DNA from: Streptomyces sp. NBC_01549 | Lineage (GTDB): Bacteria; Actinomycetota; Actinomycetes; Streptomycetales; Streptomycetaceae | DNA: 64,000 nucleotides | Assembly (NCBI RefSeq): GCF_026339955.1 | Contig: NZ_JAPEPW010000007.1 | Location: 1 to 64,000, forward strand | Direction of reading: 5' to 3' | In this document: piece by piece, positions 60,361 to 64,000 of the stretch | How positions within the stretch are numbered: the stretch's first letter is position 1 | Layout: every line of letters starts with the position of its first letter | Program-made: the position numbers and the translations under genes | The notes under the pieces: generated by a model | Database searches by the model: none | Told to the model about the DNA's origin: nothing | The model's input: only the letters and a program-made list of their open reading frames with translations

Positions 60361-61559
60361 AGAACGTCTACATCGTCGACGCCGTGCGCACGCCGATCGG
60401 GCGTCACAACGGCGCTCTGGCCTCGGTACGCCCGGACGACCTCGCCGCGCACGCCATCCGGGAACTCCTGGCCCGTACCCCGGACCTGGACCCCGCCCGG
60501 ATCGAGGACGTCTACCTCGGCAACGCCAACGGCGCCGGTGAGGAGAACCGCAACGTCGCCCGCATGGCGGCCCTGCTCGCCGGTCTGCCCACCTCCGTAC
60601 CCGGGGTGAGCGTCAACCGGCTCTGTGCCTCCGGACTCGAAGCCGTCATCCAGGCCGCCCGCGCCATCGCCGTCGGCGACGCCCACATCGCCCTGGCCGG
60701 CGGCGTCGAGTCGATGACCCGCGCCCCCTACGTCCTGCCCAAGAACGACCGGCCCTTCCCCGCCGGACACACCGAGCTGTACTCCACCACCCTCGGCTGG
60801 CGCATGGTCAACCCGAAGATGGACCCCCAGTGGACCATCCCGCTCGGCGAGTCCGCCGAACTCATCGCCGACAAGCACAAGATCAGCCGCGAACAGCAGG
60901 ACGAGTTCGCCCTCAGCAGCCACCAAAAGGCCGCGAAGGCTCAGGCCGGGGGCCTGTTCGAGCCCGAGCTCGCCCCCGTGCCGGTCCCGCAGCGCAAGGG
61001 CGACCCGGTGCTCTTCGCCGCCGACGAGTCCGTCCGCCCGGACGCCTCTCCGGCCGCGATGGGCAGACTCAAGCCCTCCTTCCGCACCGAGAACGGCACC
61101 GTGACCGCGGGCAACGCCTCACCCCTCAACGACGGCGCCGCCGCGCTCCTGCTGACCGACGAGGAAGGCCTCAAAGCCACCGGCCGCGAGCCACTGGCCC
61201 GCGTCTCGGCCACCGGTGTCTCCGCGACCGACCCGCAGTACTTCGGCCTCGCCCCCGTAGAGGCCGTCAACCGGGCCCTCGCCAAGGCGGGCAAGACCTT
61301 CGACGACCTGTCCGTCCTGGAGCTGAACGAGGCTTTCGCCGCGCAGGTCCTCGGGTGTGTGGCCGAATGGCCCGAGTTCGACCCGGCCATCCTCAACCCC
61401 CACGGCGGCGCCATCGCCCTCGGCCACCCCCTGGGCGCCTCCGGCGCCCGCCTCGCCGGCACCCTCGCCCACCAACTCGCCCGCAAGGGCAGCGGAGTCG
61501 GCATCGCCACCCTCTGCATCGGCGTCGGCCAGGGCCTCGCCCTCGCCCTCGAACGCTGA
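60357..61559 (+). CDS. pcaF: Beta-ketoadipyl-CoA thiolase
   Basis: A 400-aa thiolase. The nucleophilic Cys is in VNRLCASGLEAVIQAARAI near residue 90, followed by AGGVESMTRAPYVLPK. NGTVTAGNASPLNDGAAALL and ELNEAFAAQ are typical. The catalytic His is in GGAIALGHPLGASGAR and the second Cys in TLCIGVGQGLAL. It splits 3-oxoadipyl-CoA into succinyl-CoA and acetyl-CoA, the last step of the pathway. The GTG at 60357 overlaps the PcaJ stop by 4 bp. The function is inferred from the neighbours, since acetoacetyl-CoA thiolases look alike. Confidence 0.92.
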   Translation: MKNVYIVDAVRTPIGRHNGALASVRPDDLAAHAIRELLARTPDLDPARIEDVYLGNANGAGEENRNVARMAALLAGLPTSVPGVSVNRLCASGLEAVIQAARAIAVGDAHIALAGGVESMTRAPYVLPKNDRPFPAGHTELYSTTLGWRMVNPKMDPQWTIPLGESAELIADKHKISREQQDEFALSSHQKAAKAQAGGLFEPELAPVPVPQRKGDPVLFAADESVRPDASPAAMGRLKPSFRTENGTVTAGNASPLNDGAAALLLTDEEGLKATGREPLARVSATGVSATDPQYFGLAPVEAVNRALAKAGKTFDDLSVLELNEAFAAQVLGCVAEWPEFDPAILNPHGGAIALGHPLGASGARLAGTLAHQLARKGSGVGIATLCIGVGQGLALALER

Positions 61560-61787
61560 CACGGATTCGCCCGCATCGGCGTCGATCCCGGTGCTGCGAC
61601 AGCTCTACCCATGCCTCCAGACCAGCGAACTGTTCGACGAACACATCGCATTCCCTTCCCAACCGGCCCGCAGCAACCTGGCATCGTGAGATGTGTCAGC
61701 GAGTGGTGGCGACCGGGCTCGGACGGTGACAGTGCCGTGAGGGTCGAAGAGCATGAAAACTGGTCATTCTTCACCCTGGAGTAAGGT

Positions 61788-62684
61788 GTGCTCCCAGTTG
61801 ATCTCCGGCAGTTCGAATGCTTCATCATCGTCGCCGAGGAGGGGAATGTCAGCCGGGCCGCGGCACGGCTGCACATGACCCAGCCGCCGCTGACCCGGCG
61901 GATCGTACGACTCGAGCGGGCTGTCGGCGTGCGCCTGTTCATGCGCACCCCCAGCGGCGTCGAACTGACCGAGGCCGGTGCTCTCCTGCTCGACCAGGCC
62001 TACCGGATCGTGCAGCTGACCGAGCACGCCATCGACCGTGCGCGGCTGGCCGACGCGGGGCAGGCCGGCTCCCTGGTGGTGGGCTACTTCGGCTCCCCGA
62101 TGTTCGACGCGGTGCCGCGCCTGCTGCGGGGGTTCCTCGAGACCCGTCCCGCGGTGAGCCTGGTCCTCGAGCGGGCAGCCAAGAACGTGCAGGCCGACGC
62201 GATCCGCGACGGACGAATGCACCTGGGGTTCAGCCGCCAGTACCGGAGCGAGCCGGGGCTCGCCGTGCGGCACGTCGCCAGCGAGCCGCTCTACCTGGCC
62301 CTTCCCGAGGCACACCCGCTGCTGCAGGCGGGCAAGGCCGAACTGGGCGACCTGCGGGAGCAGCAACTCGTGCTCTTTCCTGCGGCCCCCCGCCCCAGCT
62401 TCGCCGACGAGGTCAGCCAGCTGTGCGCCCAAGCCGGGTTCACGGCACACGTCGTCAGAGAGGCGGGAGACGTGCTCACCGCCCTGGGCTACGTGGCGTC
62501 GGCCGGCTTCTGCTCGGTGGTCCCCCGGTCCGCGACCGGAATCGCACTCCCGGGCATCGGCTTCGTGCCGCTGACTGACACGCCGCTCGAGAGGCTGAGC
62601 TGCCTGTACCGCGCGGACAACACACCTTCGCTCGTCAACGCGTTCCTTGACCACGTGTCCGCCATGTCGCCCGAGGCCGGATGA
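61788..62684 (+). CDS. LysR-family regulator of the catabolic cluster
   Basis: A 298-aa LysR regulator of the CatR/PcaQ-like group. The HTH (residues 6-65) reads LRQFECFIIVAEEGNVSRAA, RLHMTQPPLTRRIVRLERAV. The effector domain has GSLVVGYFGSPMFDAVPRLL and LYLALPEAHPLLQ. The GTG at 61788 is the start (an overlapping GTG at 61786 is out of frame); ggag lies about ten bases upstream. It follows the thiolase gene in the same direction after 228 bp. It probably responds to a pathway intermediate such as maleylacetate or 3-oxoadipate and controls the operon(s). The effector is inferred. Confidence 0.87.
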   Translation: MLPVDLRQFECFIIVAEEGNVSRAAARLHMTQPPLTRRIVRLERAVGVRLFMRTPSGVELTEAGALLLDQAYRIVQLTEHAIDRARLADAGQAGSLVVGYFGSPMFDAVPRLLRGFLETRPAVSLVLERAAKNVQADAIRDGRMHLGFSRQYRSEPGLAVRHVASEPLYLALPEAHPLLQAGKAELGDLREQQLVLFPAAPRPSFADEVSQLCAQAGFTAHVVREAGDVLTALGYVASAGFCSVVPRSATGIALPGIGFVPLTDTPLERLSCLYRADNTPSLVNAFLDHVSAMSPEAG

Positions 62685-62789
62685 CCCCAGGGAACAGTCG
62701 CCGCGATACCCGCGCAGCACAATCAGCTGTTCCGATCCGGCGTTGGTCCTCGCCGGACGGCTGCGCTCAGCGTTGCCGCGAGATCCAGT

Positions 62790-63000
62790 TGCCGGCCACG
62801 CGGATGCCCGTGCACAGCCCGGCCGGACCAGTTCGCCTTGGATCCTTCGATGTCCCCACCGGAAATCCTCGCCGGCCAAGCGCGGCACCAGCTTCCTGAG
62901 CCGCGGCCGCAGTCGGGGGCCGGCCGGTGCGGCTGCGGCGGGCGGAGCAGTCCCAGTTCCTGTCGATCGGCTTGCGGTGCCAAAACAGCCTGACGGCGCA
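62790..63000 (-). pseudogene. IS481/IS3-type integrase relic
   Basis: On the minus strand one frame reads RLAGEDFRWGHRRIQGELVR, which matches the HTH_21/rve region of IS481-type transposases (ARENPRWGYRRIQGELxxLG). Upstream pieces in other frames (RLFWHRKPIDRNWD) belong to the same protein. Several frameshifts and the missing catalytic core show it is dead. Confidence 0.6.
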
Positions 63001-63014
63001 GGACTGCGTTTTCA

Positions 63015-64000
63015 TCACGCCGCAGGCCGGTCGCCGTTGAAGGCGGCCCGGATCAAGTCGCGGAGGTCGGAGGGCCCAGCCGGACGTGGTGGGAGCGCGC
63101 GATCCGCCAGCACTGCCGAAGCCTCGGCGATCGCCGGGTCCACGTCGGCCTCGCGCATGCCGATCCCGGCGAGCGATGTGGGTGCCCCGAGGCGCCGGTG
63201 GTGGTCCCAGATCAAGCCGCCGGCGTCGGTCACGGGCCCGGTGATACCGAGGCTTTCGAGTACGGTCCGGGTTTCGGCCACAGCGGCCGGCGCGATGTGC
63301 GCGACGGTGTAGGGAAGGAGCACGGTGTGCAGGGGGCTGTGCGGCAGGTCGAGCAAGCCGCCCAGGATGTGACACAGCTTGTGGTGCAGTCCGGTGGTGG
63401 AGACCTCCAGCGACCACCCGGAGAGCCAGGCACCGCGCAGCGCGAAGCCGCGGGCGCCGACGTCACGGGGCCGTTCAAGGATGCTCGGCAGAGCTCGGGC
63501 CATGGACCGGATCCCCTCGGCGGCAGCCAGCCGCGTCAGCGGGGACGAGTCGTGGGCGTACAGCGCTTCCACGCAGTGCGCGATCGCGTTGATACCGCTC
63601 GTCACCGAGATCGCTGTGGGCAGATCCAGTGTCAGTTCGGGGTCGTAGACGACAGTGCGGGGCCGGACCGTGGCCGCTCGCCCGGTGGTCTTCCTCCCGC
63701 CCTCGGTCAGCCCCCAGATCGAGGTCATCTCACTGCCGGCATAGGTGGTCGGAACGGCGATCAGCGGCAACTCGAGGTCCCGAGCGACCCCCTTGGCGAG
63801 GCCGGTGGCCGAGCCGCCGCCGATGCACATCAGTACTTCCGCGCGTGCCTCCCGGATGGTGGCCACGGCCTTGCCCACCGCGTGCACGGGGACGTGCTGC
63901 ACGACCTCACCGATGCGCGCGCAGACTCCTCCTCCCGCATCGGCAGTCACCCGGTCCGCAGCACTCTGGGCAGTCGGATCGTGAATCACGGCGATCCGGC
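63015..64000 (-). CDS. Maleylacetate reductase 2, 5' end outside the window
   Basis: The C-terminal about 328 residues of a second maleylacetate reductase; the gene continues past the window edge. It has MCIGGGSATGLAKGVARDLE, VPTTYAGSEMTSIWGLTEGG, TSGINAIAHCVEALYA, and GLHHKLCHILGGLLDLPHSP. It ends at TGA 63015-63017. It resembles the enzyme at 57449-58504 in length and motifs but differs in many residues (for example SIWGLTEGG versus PILGETEGH), so it is not a recent duplicate. It may belong to a second operon further right. Confidence 0.88.
   Translation of the reverse strand, partial: RIAVIHDPTAQSAADRVTADAGGGVCARIGEVVQHVPVHAVGKAVATIREARAEVLMCIGGGSATGLAKGVARDLELPLIAVPTTYAGSEMTSIWGLTEGGRKTTGRAATVRPRTVVYDPELTLDLPTAISVTSGINAIAHCVEALYAHDSSPLTRLAAAEGIRSMARALPSILERPRDVGARGFALRGAWLSGWSLEVSTTGLHHKLCHILGGLLDLPHSPLHTVLLPYTVAHIAPAAVAETRTVLESLGITGPVTDAGGLIWDHHRRLGAPTSLAGIGMREADVDPAIAEASAVLADRALPPRPAGPSDLRDLIRAAFNGDRPAA

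Noticed and set aside
1..64000. tRNA, rRNA or CRISPR arrays
   Set aside because: I saw no tRNA-like cloverleaf with a TTCGA-type T-loop in context, no rRNA-like sequence and no regular spacer-repeat array.

Overview
The window looks like a chromosome-arm or accessory region of a Streptomyces-like actinomycete. GC is very high with strong third-position GC bias, GTG starts and GTGA/ATGA overlaps are common, and the regulator families (SARP, LAL-type LuxR, ECF sigma with zinc-finger anti-sigma, IclR, HATPase_c anti-sigma-like kinase, MDMPI) fit that group. About ten relics of different insertion-sequence families, and many genes cut short beside them, mark it as a rearranged, decaying region that carries two intact functional blocks.

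Block 1 (about 0.9-10.3 kb) is a RiPP (ribosomally made, modified peptide) locus on the minus strand. In transcription order it has a SARP/NB-ARC/TPR regulator, two paralogous 28-31 aa precursor peptides (7197-7283 and 6919-7014) that I found by reading the sequence, a B12-type radical SAM C-methyltransferase, a DUF5825 protein, a small membrane protein, an HTTM (gamma-carboxylase-like) membrane protein and a SAM methyltransferase. Most neighbours overlap or nearly touch. An MFS exporter converges on the end. This is the strongest candidate for an undescribed system.

From 10.5 to 25 kb lie an IclR regulator, decayed genes, a GtrA membrane protein, an IS256-family relic with recognisable 27-bp ends that truncates a metallo-beta-lactamase-fold gene, a copper-protein/phosphoesterase/membrane-protein operon divergent from an ECF sigma/anti-sigma pair, a HATPase with a frameshifted partner, a luciferase-like oxidoreductase, DUF6194 and a double-domain MerR regulator. 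From 25 to 48 kb a tnpB element with its own ribbon-helix-helix gene is followed by mixed metabolic genes, an HTH-nSTAND1 ATPase that has lost nearly all its WD40 repeats, a remnant of a second such gene sharing the same upstream hairpins, and fragments of dehydrogenases, a penicillin acylase, a LuxR regulator and several transposases. A 54-aa gene of unknown family sits at 47522-47686.

Block 2 (48.8-64 kb) is a near-complete hydroxyquinol catabolic cluster: an FADH2-dependent aromatic monooxygenase and its flavin reductase, hydroxyquinol 1,2-dioxygenase, two maleylacetate reductases (one runs off the window), 3-oxoadipate CoA-transferase subunits and beta-ketoadipyl-CoA thiolase, with two large LuxR-family ATPase regulators and one LysR regulator. 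Together these would turn a phenol or resorcinol-type substrate into succinyl-CoA and acetyl-CoA. The CoA-transferase alpha subunit is frameshifted in a run of six Gs.
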